The notes below the pieces were generated by a model. That model had not been told where the DNA came from. It searched no databases and saw only the letters and a program-made list of their open reading frames with translations. From an uncultured Dialister sp. (GTDB taxonomy: Bacteria > Bacillota > Negativicutes > Veillonellales > Dialisteraceae): a stretch of 64,000 nucleotides of DNA. The translations under genes were made by a program, and so were the position numbers. The stretch is taken from NCBI GenBank assembly GCA_900545365.1, contig UQYL01000004.1, positions 1-64,000 on the forward strand, written 5' to 3'. Of this stretch, positions 7,963 through 23,371 are shown piece after piece; the stretch's first letter is position 1, and every line of letters starts with the position of its first letter.

Positions 7963-8720
7963 AGAAGAAACTGTGGCTGACGGCGCTCCTCCTGTCGGGG
8001 GCATTGATTTCCCCGGCGGCGGCAGCGGAAACGGAACCTTCATCCCCGGTGGGGGCGGTCTCCGTTCTGTCGGATGATCTGGGCGCGGCGGCGTCGGCGG
8101 GCGTCATCGGAGAGAATGACTTCCGGCCCCTTCCGGCGATGAAGCTCTCCGGGACGATGGACTATGTGCCGTTTCAGCTGACCGATGAAAAGGGGAAAGA
8201 AATACCTATTCCCTTCGGACAGCTCCGCATCCGAGAGGGCGGCATTCTGGAGACGGCAGGCGTCGTGTGCGTGACGCTGCCGGAGAATCAGGAGACCTCC
8301 GCGGCGCTGTCCGGTCTCTTCGGCGGGAAGAGCGGCCCCTCGGCGGAAGGGATGATGAAGATCGGCGTTTTCAATATGATGCTGGAGAAAGCCGAGCCCA
8401 TGATGAATGCTTTCCTGCTGGAACAGATTGGGAAGCTGCGCGAGACCAGCGGCGAGCCCGTACCCTATTCCATCGCTCACATCGAGCTCCGCAGCACGGA
8501 AGCGCTCCGCGCCATGCAGACGGAGCCCCTCATTTATACGACGGGCACGCGGGCGCTCATTTACGCGGACGGCTGGATTATTCCCGTCTACCTGAAGGCG
8601 TACCTCTTTAAAGAAGACGGCGCGTACCGGGCGGCGCTCCTTTTCACAAACGACAGCGAGAAGGACGCGGCGCAGCGGGCGGGCGATCTTCTCATGAAGC
8701 GGCTCGCGGCGGAGAAGTGA
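7959..8720 (+). CDS. Secreted tandem-family protein, trio 1 member 3
   Basis: Function unknown; 253 residues with a signal peptide (cleavage near SPAAAA). The N-terminal half differs from members 1 and 2, but the C-terminal module is shared: YTTGTRALIYADGWIIPVYLKAYLFK..YRAALLFTND. Its closest relative in the window is the last gene of the second trio, which has the same YTxGxRxL, IxPxYxxAYxxxxxxxYR pattern. It starts in an ATGA overlap and ends just before a strong terminator, so it closes the first transcription unit. Confidence 0.78.
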   Translation: MKKKLWLTALLLSGALISPAAAAETEPSSPVGAVSVLSDDLGAAASAGVIGENDFRPLPAMKLSGTMDYVPFQLTDEKGKEIPIPFGQLRIREGGILETAGVVCVTLPENQETSAALSGLFGGKSGPSAEGMMKIGVFNMMLEKAEPMMNAFLLEQIGKLRETSGEPVPYSIAHIELRSTEALRAMQTEPLIYTTGTRALIYADGWIIPVYLKAYLFKEDGAYRAALLFTNDSEKDAAQRAGDLLMKRLAAEK

Positions 8721-8737
8721 AGAAAGAAATAAAAAGA

Positions 8738-8787
8738 AGCGGTCCTGCGCGGACAGCCCGGAAGGGCGGCGCAGGGCCGCTTTTTTC
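8738..8787 (+). terminator. Intrinsic terminator after trio 1
   Basis: A 13-bp stem (8738-8750 with 8769-8781, one G-U pair) with an 18-nt loop is followed by six T residues. It separates the two three-gene units. Confidence 0.85.
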
Positions 8788-8792
8788 TGCGC

Positions 8793-8821
8793 TTTACGGA
8801 GGGCCCGCTTTTTTGTACAAT
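8793..8821 (+). promoter_or_regulatory. Promoter of trio 2
   Basis: TTTACG (8793-8798) and TACAAT (8816-8821) are separated by 17 bp, 38 bp before the next start codon and directly behind the trio 1 terminator. Confidence 0.6.
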
Positions 8822-8858
8822 CAGAAATAATCAGGCAGGTCGGATCTCGGGAGGCGGG

Positions 8859-9593
8859 ATGATGAAAAAATGGCTGACTGCCGCGGCGGCGGCAGTGATA
8901 TTGTGGACGGCGCCGGCGGCGCAGGGCGCGGATATTTCTCTCCCCGGCGGCGCGGCGCTCCCCATGGACGGCACGGAAGCGGCGTCGTCCTCTTTTCTCG
9001 GCGGGCTGCTCGCGGAGAAGGCCGTGGACGCGGCGTCGGAAGAGCATCTCGCCCATGCCGCGGATGACCTCGGCCTTTTCGGCGCGGGACAGGAAGCGGA
9101 GCGGGATGAGCTGGCCGCCATCATCGCTTCCATCGCGCGGCGCTCGGAAGCGCGGCGGCTCATCGGCGGGAGCGGGGAAGCGTATTTTTTCTCCGTGTAT
9201 GTGACCGATGAGGAGCTCCGCCGGGCGGAAGCTCTCTTCGCGGAGGCGGCGCGGCCCGATCTCTCCGGCATGGAGCGGGACGGCCATGCGGCGGCGGGAA
9301 AGTTTTCCCTTCTCCGCGCTTCGCCGATGGCGCGGGGCGTCTCGTCGGGCGGCGTGCCGTATCGGACGGCGTCGGCGGCGCTTTCTTTTGACGGCGGGAT
9401 GCTCCGGCTCCCTTTCCGCGCGGCCTTCGCGGCGCTGCGGGAAGGCCGGGGCGAGACGTACAGTGTGCTCCTCGTCATGGAAGGGGCGGACGCGGCGTAT
9501 TTCCTGCCGCGTTTTGAAAAAGGGCTGACAGAGGCTTTCGTGCCTCCGGCGGCGCAGGTCAGGGCCGGGCGGTCCGGCAGGGAGGATGTATGA
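8859..9593 (+). CDS. Secreted tandem-family protein, trio 2 member 1
   Basis: Function unknown; 244 residues. Signal peptide cleavage is likely after PAAQGA. ADISLPGGAALPM matches the N-terminus of the trio 1 proteins (ADDLRLPSGEVLP), GSGEAYFFSVYV matches GDTMYTAFVFS, and VSSGGVPYR opens the shared C-terminal module. The SD is GGGAGG; either of two adjacent ATG codons (8859 or 8862) could serve. Ala, Arg and Glu are very frequent in the centre. The stop overlaps the next start as ATGA. Confidence 0.75.
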   Translation: MMKKWLTAAAAAVILWTAPAAQGADISLPGGAALPMDGTEAASSSFLGGLLAEKAVDAASEEHLAHAADDLGLFGAGQEAERDELAAIIASIARRSEARRLIGGSGEAYFFSVYVTDEELRRAEALFAEAARPDLSGMERDGHAAAGKFSLLRASPMARGVSSGGVPYRTASAALSFDGGMLRLPFRAAFAALREGRGETYSVLLVMEGADAAYFLPRFEKGLTEAFVPPAAQVRAGRSGREDV

Positions 9594-10369
9594 GAAAGAA
9601 ACTGGCGGCGGCGCTCCTGGCGGCGTTCCTGCTTTCGGCGGGAGCGGCCCGGGCGGATAATCTCTATATCAGCGGGCTGGGGACGCTTCCCTTTGACCGG
9701 GATATCGCCGTGACGGACGGCGCGGGCACGGCGGTGGAAGGCATGATCCGGCGGCAGGCTTCCGCCCCGCAGGAAAGAAATACGAAGCGGAACCGGCTCA
9801 TGCGGTTCCTCACGGTGCCCGGCGGCATGACGCTCGCCGACGGGACGGCCCATTCTCCGGCGGCGGGGGCGCGCCTCTGGCAGCTGGTGAAGAAAGAGAC
9901 CCACGGCACGTACACCATGCTGGCGGTGGCCTTCTCCGGCGACGGGGACGAGCTCTTCCCGAAAGGCGGGCAAAAGGCGAGGGAACGGCTGGAAACGGTC
10001 TTCCGCACGGGCCGGCTCCCGGCGGAAGAAAAAGACCGGGTGCTCATCTCGCTGGACGAATTTCGGGACGCCACCGCGAAGGCCGTGGCGGGCGGGAAGG
10101 GCCCGGCGCCGGATTTCCGCATCATCGATGCCGTGCCGTGGAAGGTCTATAACAATGACGACGGCACTGTCCGGTGGCAGCAGAGCGTGAAATTCACCGT
10201 CACCGGGGAAGACGGTCTCGTCGTGCCGATGTGGATGGAATCGGTGCTGTACCGGAACAGCGGGGGACGGTATTATTTCCTCATTTTTACGGGAGGACAT
10301 GAGTCGGGACGGCAGATGGAGGATGAGATCCTGTACGCGCTGTACCGGTTAGAGAGGGAAAAGGTATGA
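9590..10369 (+). CDS. Secreted tandem-family protein, trio 2 member 2
   Basis: Function unknown; 259 residues with a signal peptide (cleavage after GAARA). ADNLYISGLGTLPF parallels the mature N-termini of its neighbours, and HGTYTMLAVAFSG corresponds to the conserved GxxYTxFVxS element. The C-terminal module is clear: WQQSVKFTV, GLVVPMWMESVLY, YYFLIFTGG. It is more diverged from trio 1 member 2 than the two trio 1 proteins are from each other. It is coupled to both neighbours by ATGA overlaps. Confidence 0.75.
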   Translation: MRKKLAAALLAAFLLSAGAARADNLYISGLGTLPFDRDIAVTDGAGTAVEGMIRRQASAPQERNTKRNRLMRFLTVPGGMTLADGTAHSPAAGARLWQLVKKETHGTYTMLAVAFSGDGDELFPKGGQKARERLETVFRTGRLPAEEKDRVLISLDEFRDATAKAVAGGKGPAPDFRIIDAVPWKVYNNDDGTVRWQQSVKFTVTGEDGLVVPMWMESVLYRNSGGRYYFLIFTGGHESGRQMEDEILYALYRLEREKV

Positions 10370-11091
10370 AATGGAAAGTATGGGCGTCGGCGGTACTGTG
10401 CGCGGCGTGTCTCGCCGGCAGAGCCGCCGCGTCTGATCTCACGGAAGCGGCGCAGGCGGCGCTTCCCGGCTATATCTCCTATCATGAGCTGTCCGGCGCG
10501 CGGTCTCTCATCTTCGCGGGCCGCACCGTGCCCTATACGGCGGGGCAGTTCGTGGCGGAGCTCGGCAGGGAGAGCCTGTACGTCACGGGCTATGTGATCT
10601 CCGCCAGGACCGATCCTGCCCTGGGCCCTCTCTTTGCCCCCTATTTCCGGTACGGCCTCGACAGGGAGACTCTCGCCGGGCTGGCGGCGCTGAATAAAGA
10701 ATTTTTTGATCCCGAAGCGGCGCTCCACCGGGAAGTGGAGCAGTCCGTCGCGGCGTGGGCGGACCAGATGGCGGGCGGCGGCGCGGCGCTCGATGTGAAG
10801 CTCGCCGACATGGAACCGGTGCGCCGCGTGGGCGATGTGAATTACATCATGTACACGGCGGGCGCGCGGATCCTTCTCTCTTCGGAAGGGCTCATCCTGC
10901 CTCTTTACGGGCGGGCCTATATGTACCGCGACGGCGATTCCTACCGGGTAGTGACGCTCATCACATCGGACGACAGCCGGGCCATTCTGGGCTACGCGCT
11001 GGAAGATCTGGCGAAAGAAGCGGGCGCGCGGGCCGATGAAAGGAACCGGCAGGCTTTCATCGCTTCCCTCGATCTGTCGGGCATGAAGTGA
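10366..11091 (+). CDS. Secreted tandem-family protein, trio 2 member 3
   Basis: Function unknown; 241 residues with a signal peptide (cleavage near GRAAA). It corresponds to the third gene of trio 1: shared LSGA/LSGT and VPY/VPF elements, a Gly-Arg-Glu turn before a long strand, then MYTAGARILLSSEGLILPLYGRAYMYRDGDSYRVV against the equivalent in trio 1 member 3. It is the last of the six and is followed 17 bp later by the TauE/SafE transporter, with no terminator between. Confidence 0.75.
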   Translation: MKWKVWASAVLCAACLAGRAAASDLTEAAQAALPGYISYHELSGARSLIFAGRTVPYTAGQFVAELGRESLYVTGYVISARTDPALGPLFAPYFRYGLDRETLAGLAALNKEFFDPEAALHREVEQSVAAWADQMAGGGAALDVKLADMEPVRRVGDVNYIMYTAGARILLSSEGLILPLYGRAYMYRDGDSYRVVTLITSDDSRAILGYALEDLAKEAGARADERNRQAFIASLDLSGMK

Positions 11092-11108
11092 TCATCTGAG
11101 GTGTCTCT

Positions 11109-11873
11109 ATGGAATTAACGGCGGCGCAGTACGCGCTGATCTGTCCCCTTGTTTTTCTGGCGGGCTTCGTGGACGCCGTGGCCGGCGGCGGGGGGCTCAT
11201 CTCGCTCCCGGCGTACCTCATGAGCGGGCTTCCCGTCCATTTCGTCATCGGGACGAACAAGCTGTCTTCCTGCATGGGGACGGCAGTAGCGACGTTCAAA
11301 TTCGCGCGGAGCGGCTATGTGAAATGGCGGCCGGCTCTTGCGGGCATGGCGTGCGCTCTCGCGGGCTCATCGCTGGGCGCTCACATCGCGCTCTATATCG
11401 ACCCGGAATATTTCCGCGTCATTATCCTCGTCGTGCTGCCCTGCACGGCGGCATACGTGATGATGAAAAAATCCATCGACACGGACAAGCCGCCCTACGG
11501 GGAGACGAAGACCGCCGCCGTCGCCATGGCGTGCGCCCTCATCATGGGCGTGTACGACGGTTTCTACGGGCCGGGGACGGGCACCTTTCTTCTGCTCCTC
11601 CTCGTCTCGGCGGCGCACATGAAGCTCACCGACGCCAACGGCATGGCGAAGGTCATCAATCTCTCCACCAATGCGGCGGCGCTCACGGTCTTCCTGCTGA
11701 ACGATGCCGTGCTGGTCGGCCTCGGCCTCACGGCGGGGCTCTTCAATATCGCCGGAAATTATCTCGGCGCGCGGTACTTCCAGCGGAACGGCGCGGGCTC
11801 GGTAAAAAAGATCATTCTTGCCGTGCTGGTGCTCTTCTTCGCGAAGACTCTGTGGGACATATTCCTGTCCTGA
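11109..11873 (+). CDS. TauE/SafE-family membrane transporter
   Basis: TauE/SafE (DUF81) proteins export or import small anions such as sulfite, sulfoacetate or related compounds across the inner membrane. The 254-residue protein has about eight hydrophobic segments. The N-terminal GFVDAVAGGGGLISLPAYL and the later DGFYGPGTGTF are the duplicated glycine-rich family motifs, and GTNKLSSCMGT follows the first. It may be transcribed with trio 2, given the 17-bp gap. The substrate is not predictable. Confidence 0.85.
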   Translation: MELTAAQYALICPLVFLAGFVDAVAGGGGLISLPAYLMSGLPVHFVIGTNKLSSCMGTAVATFKFARSGYVKWRPALAGMACALAGSSLGAHIALYIDPEYFRVIILVVLPCTAAYVMMKKSIDTDKPPYGETKTAAVAMACALIMGVYDGFYGPGTGTFLLLLLVSAAHMKLTDANGMAKVINLSTNAAALTVFLLNDAVLVGLGLTAGLFNIAGNYLGARYFQRNGAGSVKKIILAVLVLFFAKTLWDIFLS

Positions 11874-11880
11874 TAAAAAC

Positions 11881-11921
11881 GGCATCAAAAAAAGCGGCGG
11901 CGCGCCGCTTTTTTTGATGCC
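11881..11921. terminator. Bidirectional terminator after the TauE/SafE gene
   Basis: A perfect 19-bp inverted repeat (11881-11899 with 11903-11921) with a 3-nt loop contains a run of seven A residues on one arm and seven T on the other. It can terminate transcription from either side. Confidence 0.85.
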
Positions 11922-12033
11922 CCGGAAGAAAAAGGGCCGGAAATTTTCCGGCGCTCCGGCGCCGGGAGGAAATGAATGAAAAGGCGGAATGCCCGCGGCG
12001 GCGCCCGGCGAAAAGCGGCGGAAGAAAAACCGC

Positions 12034-12175
12034 TTCCTATTGAGCGCCGTTCATCGGGAAATGCCCAATATTTTCAATAAAATTTTTCAATAGGAAATAA
12101 AAATAATTCTATTGATAGAAAAATATTTGGTATGCATATAAAATATTTGGATATGCGAAGAAATTGGGCATTTCC
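12034..12175. repeat. AT-rich element with nested inverted repeats upstream of rpoB
   Basis: GGAAATGCCCAAT (12057-12069) and its exact complement (12163-12175) enclose about 93 bp of very AT-rich DNA. Inside or overlapping are a 10-bp inverted repeat (12034-12043 with 12087-12096), the short palindrome TTCTATTGATAGAA (12107-12120) and a direct repeat AAATATTTGG (12121-12130 and 12141-12150). The surroundings are strongly GC-rich. It could be a small MITE-like insertion or a regulatory leader; no coding potential is seen. Confidence 0.6.
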
Positions 12176-12186
12176 GTCGGATTTTC

Positions 12187-12215
12187 TTGCGGCCTTATAG
12201 AAGGTATGATAAAAT
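12187..12215 (+). promoter_or_regulatory. rpoBC promoter
   Basis: TTGCGG (12187-12192) and TAAAAT (12210-12215) are spaced by 17 bp, with TG one base before the -10. The leader to rpoB is about 165 nt and holds a small C-rich/G-rich hairpin (near 12326-12346) followed by a T-rich stretch, which could attenuate transcription. Between 11,922 and 12,386 no gene is supported. Confidence 0.6.
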
Positions 12216-12386
12216 ATGAATTCGCAATAGGACTATTTTTGTGCATATTTGCGGTTTCTGCCGCGGGAAATACGCGGTGGAACCGGTGTCGGCAAGGTTG
12301 TCAAGTGAGGCCTTGCTTCATTTTGTCCCCTGCATTTTTCGGGGGATTGACTTTTTCTTTTTGTTTCAGAAAGGGTGAGGCGCAGG

Positions 12387-16172
<3,786 letters not shown>

Positions 16173-16198
16173 CATTCCCGGAAAGGAGCGGTATCCAA

Positions 16199-20203
<4,005 letters not shown>

Positions 20204-20211
20204 TATAAAAA

Positions 20212-20250
20212 AGACTGTAAGGAATGAAAGATTTCCTTACAGTTTTTTTA
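20212..20250 (+). terminator. Terminator of the rpoBC operon
   Basis: An 11-bp perfect stem (ACTGTAAGGAA, 20214-20224, with TTCCTTACAGT, 20233-20243) is followed by seven T residues. Confidence 0.9.
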
Positions 20251-20292
20251 TGGGCAAAATAAAAGCGCGGCTTTTCGGGGCCGCGTTTTGTG

Positions 20293-21495
20293 TTACAGCA
20301 GGTACGGCGCTTTTCCCAGAAACCACGGGACGAGCGGAACCGGGCGGATGCCGCTTTCCTTCGGAAACGCTTCCGGCGTGAAGGTGAGCGCGCATTTCCG
20401 GTACGCTTCCGGCGCGGCGGCGAGGGCGTTTTTCTTTTCCTCTGCCTCCGGCGCATTCCCGTCGGGGATGAACTGCCACAGCGTGCGGAGCGCGCCGTTC
20501 CCGGCGACGAAATCGACAGGCCCGGCGGCGGTCATGCCCGTGCGGAGGGAAAGGCCGCGCCGGAGAAATTCCACGGCCGCCGCGTTCATGAGCGGCAGGA
20601 AGGGAGCGGCCTCGTCCCGGCCCCAGACGCGGGTCATGGCCGGGTCGGGGAAGAAGAAGCGGAACGTATCCGGCGGAGAGGCCGGCTCCGGTTCGTCGAG
20701 GGGAACGAGGGGCAGAGCGAGGAGCAGGCCCGCGTCGGAGAGGCGGGCGAGGACGGCGCGGAGCGTCTTCGTGAGGAGGGGTCTCCCCGCGCGGCCCGCG
20801 TCGCGGCAGAGCTCTTTCTCCGTGAGAAGGCTCCCGGCGCGGCGGGAGAGGAGGCGGAGAAGCTTTTCCAGAAGCTGCGGACGGACGGCGGGATCGCCGA
20901 TCACTTCATGATAGAGCGCGGCGGAGACGATCCCGTCGAGCCGGAGGCGCGGATCGGCGAGGGCCGCCGCTTCCGGCATGGCGCTTTTTTCCGCGTACCG
21001 GAGAAGCGCTTCCGCGTCGGCCGGGCGGTCTTCTTCCGCGGACAGGACTTCCCGGAAAGAAAGGGGATACACCGTCTTCACGGCGCACCGGCCGGGGAGG
21101 GCTTTTTCAAGTTTCGGCAGTTCCGCGGCGAGGCCGGAACCAGCCAGGCAGATCTCCAGATCGGGGATGCGGAAGAGCCTGTCCGCGAGGCGCTCGAATC
21201 CGGGGAGCTCCTGCGCTTCGTCGAGGATGACCCACGCTTTTTTCCGCCCGGCGAAGCGGCGCATGATCTCCCGGAAAAGTTTTTCTTCCGGGAAGAAGCG
21301 GCGCGCTTCCGGATCGGACATGTCGGCGAAAAAGATGCGGTTCTCCGGCACGCCTTCCGCCTGGAGGCGGCTCACGTACTGCGCGAGGAGGGACGTCTTT
21401 CCCGCGCCGCGCATGCCCGTGAGGACGCTCACCACTTCCCGCTCCCTGTTCTGGAGCAGGAAATCCATGTATGCTGTGCGTTCATAACCCGGCAC
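20293..21495 (-). CDS. AAA-family ATPase with DUF4143-like C-terminus
   Basis: Proteins of this family (AAA_14 plus DUF4143) are common, mostly uncharacterised ATPases; no reaction can be assigned. The 400-residue product shows Walker A GMRGAGKTS (about 27-35), Walker B AWVILDEAQELPG and a sensor-like ICLAGSGL, then a winged-helix and nuclease-fold-like C-terminal part. The likely start is a GTG at 21495, six bases after the yigZ stop, so the two are probably co-transcribed. It converges with rpoC. Confidence 0.8.
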   Translation of the reverse strand: MPGYERTAYMDFLLQNREREVVSVLTGMRGAGKTSLLAQYVSRLQAEGVPENRIFFADMSDPEARRFFPEEKLFREIMRRFAGRKKAWVILDEAQELPGFERLADRLFRIPDLEICLAGSGLAAELPKLEKALPGRCAVKTVYPLSFREVLSAEEDRPADAEALLRYAEKSAMPEAAALADPRLRLDGIVSAALYHEVIGDPAVRPQLLEKLLRLLSRRAGSLLTEKELCRDAGRAGRPLLTKTLRAVLARLSDAGLLLALPLVPLDEPEPASPPDTFRFFFPDPAMTRVWGRDEAAPFLPLMNAAAVEFLRRGLSLRTGMTAAGPVDFVAGNGALRTLWQFIPDGNAPEAEEKKNALAAAPEAYRKCALTFTPEAFPKESGIRPVPLVPWFLGKAPYLL

Positions 21496-21501
21496 AGAGG
21501 G

Positions 21502-22143
21502 TCACTTCCTTTCTGCGGGGAGAGGCACATAGGTCTCGCCCGTCGTTTCCGCGCAGGCCCGTCCCGCGGTGAGATCGGTGAGAGCCCGGCTGTGGACGGG
21601 CCAGCTCTCCGGGGGGACGAGGAGGGAAAAGGCGGCGGTGTCCGTGAAAAGACGCTCCGCCACGAGGATGTCCGTGCCCTCTGCGTATTTCTCGAAGAGC
21701 CCCACCGCGTCGTAAGGGAGGGTGAGGCGCACGGAGAGATGGGGCGTATGGCGGATGAGCCGCGCTTCCCGGCAGGCGCCCGCCGCGGCTCCGCTGTAGG
21801 CCCGTGTGAGGCCGCCCGCGCCGAGCTTGATGCCGCCGAAATAGCGGGTCACCACGAGGACGGTGTTCGTGAGGTCCTGCATCTGGAGCACCCGCAGCAT
21901 GGGATGGCCCGCGGTGCCCTGCGGCTCTCCGTCGTCGCTCGACTTCTCCCGCGCCTGTCTCGCGCCGATGCGGCAGGCGAAACAGTGGTGCCGGGCGTCG
22001 CGGAATTCCTTCCGGCGGGCGTCCCAGAATGCTTCCGCTTCTTCCATGGACGCGGCCGGCGCGAGATCGGCGATGAATATGGATTTCTGAATCTCTGTCC
22101 GCGCGCGGACCGGCGCTTCCGGAGCGGTGTAGGGTATAAGCAT
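21502..22143 (-). CDS. yigZ: YigZ/IMPACT-family protein
   Basis: The IMPACT/YigZ family (UPF0029) is widespread and linked to translation and stress, but its bacterial role is unsettled. The 213-residue protein has the signature RDARHHCFACRIG, SSDDGEPQGTAGHPML and VVTRYFGGIKLGAGGLTRAY, followed by the C-terminal ferredoxin-like domain. The ATG at 22143 follows GAGGAGG. It heads a two-gene minus-strand unit divergent from wecA. Confidence 0.9.
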   Translation of the reverse strand: MLIPYTAPEAPVRARTEIQKSIFIADLAPAASMEEAEAFWDARRKEFRDARHHCFACRIGARQAREKSSDDGEPQGTAGHPMLRVLQMQDLTNTVLVVTRYFGGIKLGAGGLTRAYSGAAAGACREARLIRHTPHLSVRLTLPYDAVGLFEKYAEGTDILVAERLFTDTAAFSLLVPPESWPVHSRALTDLTAGRACAETTGETYVPLPAERK

Positions 22144-22171
22144 GGGGCCTCCTCATACTGATGATGCCTCT

Positions 22172-22180
22172 ATTTTATCA
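22172..22180 (-). promoter_or_regulatory. yigZ promoter, extended -10
   Basis: Read on the minus strand, TGATAAAAT lies 28 bp before the yigZ start. The -35 is weak. Confidence 0.45.
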
Positions 22181-22220
22181 CAGCCCGGGGAAGGCTGCGG
22201 AAAGGGACGGGGAAAAGAAA

Positions 22221-22248
22221 TTCCCATTTCTCTTTTTTGTGATACAAT
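22221..22248 (+). promoter_or_regulatory. wecA promoter
   Basis: TTCCCA (22221-22226) and TACAAT (22243-22248) are 16 bp apart, with TG one base before the -10, 51 bp before the GTG start. Confidence 0.6.
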
Positions 22249-22299
22249 GCTGTATATAAATAAAACTTTTTTTCCCATTACTATACAGGAGGGATCGCA

Positions 22300-23346
22300 G
22301 TGTTTGCCTATGCGTACACATTCCTCGCCGCGCTGGCCGTCACATTTATCCTGACGCCTTTCGTAAAGCGCCTGGCCGTAGCCATCGGCGCGGTGGACAG
22401 GCCGGACGCCCGAAAAGTCCATCACGGGCTGGTGCCGCGTCTGGGGGGTCTTGCGATCTACGCGGGATTCATCATTTCCATCGCGCTCACCGTGGGATTC
22501 GGCGACAGAGAAATGCTCGGCCTCTGCTGCGGCGCGACGTTTCTCATCGGCGTGGGCATCCTGGACGACCGGTTCTCGCTCCGCCCGAAAGTGAAGCTCT
22601 GCGGCCAGATCGCCGCCGCGGCGATCTTCGTCATCATTTTCGGCGTCCGCATCGACTGGCTGAATCTGCCCTTCGTTGGCTATCTCTATTTCCCGGCGCT
22701 CATCTCCATCCCGCTCACCATCTTCTGGATCATCGGATTTGTAAATACGGTGAATCTCATCGACGGGCTGGACGGCCTCGCGGCGGGCATCGCGGCCATC
22801 GCCTCCCTGACGATCTCCTTCCTCGCCTTCCAGATGGGGCAGTGGATCTGCGCGGCGGCCATGGTGGCCATGGCGGGATCGGCCATCGCCTTTCTCCAGT
22901 ACAATTTCAATCCTGCGAAGATCTTCATGGGCGATACGGGCTCCATGTTCCTGGGCTACGTCATCGCCGCGGTCTCCGTCATGGGATCCATGAAGACCGC
23001 CGCCGCGGCGGTGCTCATCGTGCCGCTGGTGGCGCTCTCCGTGCCCATCATGGATACGCTCATGGCCATTTTCCGGAGGAAACACTCCGGCGTGCCCATC
23101 TTCTCGCCGGATAAGCGGCACCTGCATCACAGGCTCCTCGCCAGAGGGCTGTCCCAGAAGCAGGTCGTTCTCATCATGTACGCGCTCACCGCCTTTTTCT
23201 CGTGCACCGCGCTGCTCGTGATCCATCTGCGGCTCATCACGGGCGGGCTCATTCTCGCCGTGGCGCTCGTGGCGTTCCTCCTCTGGGCGAGGAAGCTGGG
23301 CGTGCTCTCGGAAGACGCGCCCGCGCAGGAAGAAGCGGCCCGATAA
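22300..23346 (+). CDS. wecA: Undecaprenyl-phosphate N-acetylglucosaminyl 1-phosphate transferase (WecA/TagO family)
   Basis: The enzyme transfers GlcNAc-1-phosphate from UDP-GlcNAc to undecaprenyl phosphate and so starts O-antigen, ECA or teichoic-acid-type glycans at the inner membrane. About ten membrane segments are visible in 348 residues. Conserved loops include VLDD-like GILDDRFSL, NTVNLIDGLDGLAAG with catalytic aspartates, FMGDTGSMFLGY and the HLHHRLL segment typical of WecA/TagO. The start is GTG, 6 bases after AGGAGGG. It is 25 bp ahead of wecB, an obvious pathway partner. In a diderm, an outer-surface polysaccharide is the likely product. Confidence 0.9.
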   Translation: MFAYAYTFLAALAVTFILTPFVKRLAVAIGAVDRPDARKVHHGLVPRLGGLAIYAGFIISIALTVGFGDREMLGLCCGATFLIGVGILDDRFSLRPKVKLCGQIAAAAIFVIIFGVRIDWLNLPFVGYLYFPALISIPLTIFWIIGFVNTVNLIDGLDGLAAGIAAIASLTISFLAFQMGQWICAAAMVAMAGSAIAFLQYNFNPAKIFMGDTGSMFLGYVIAAVSVMGSMKTAAAAVLIVPLVALSVPIMDTLMAIFRRKHSGVPIFSPDKRHLHHRLLARGLSQKQVVLIMYALTAFFSCTALLVIHLRLITGGLILAVALVAFLLWARKLGVLSEDAPAQEEAAR

Positions 23347-23371
23347 GATCGATATCGAAGGAGGTTTTACA

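Noticed and set aside
20290..22161. A 623-codon plus-strand frame opposite the ATPase and yigZ genes.
   Set aside because: It covers two unrelated minus-strand genes with clear motifs and has an Arg/Glu-rich shadow composition.
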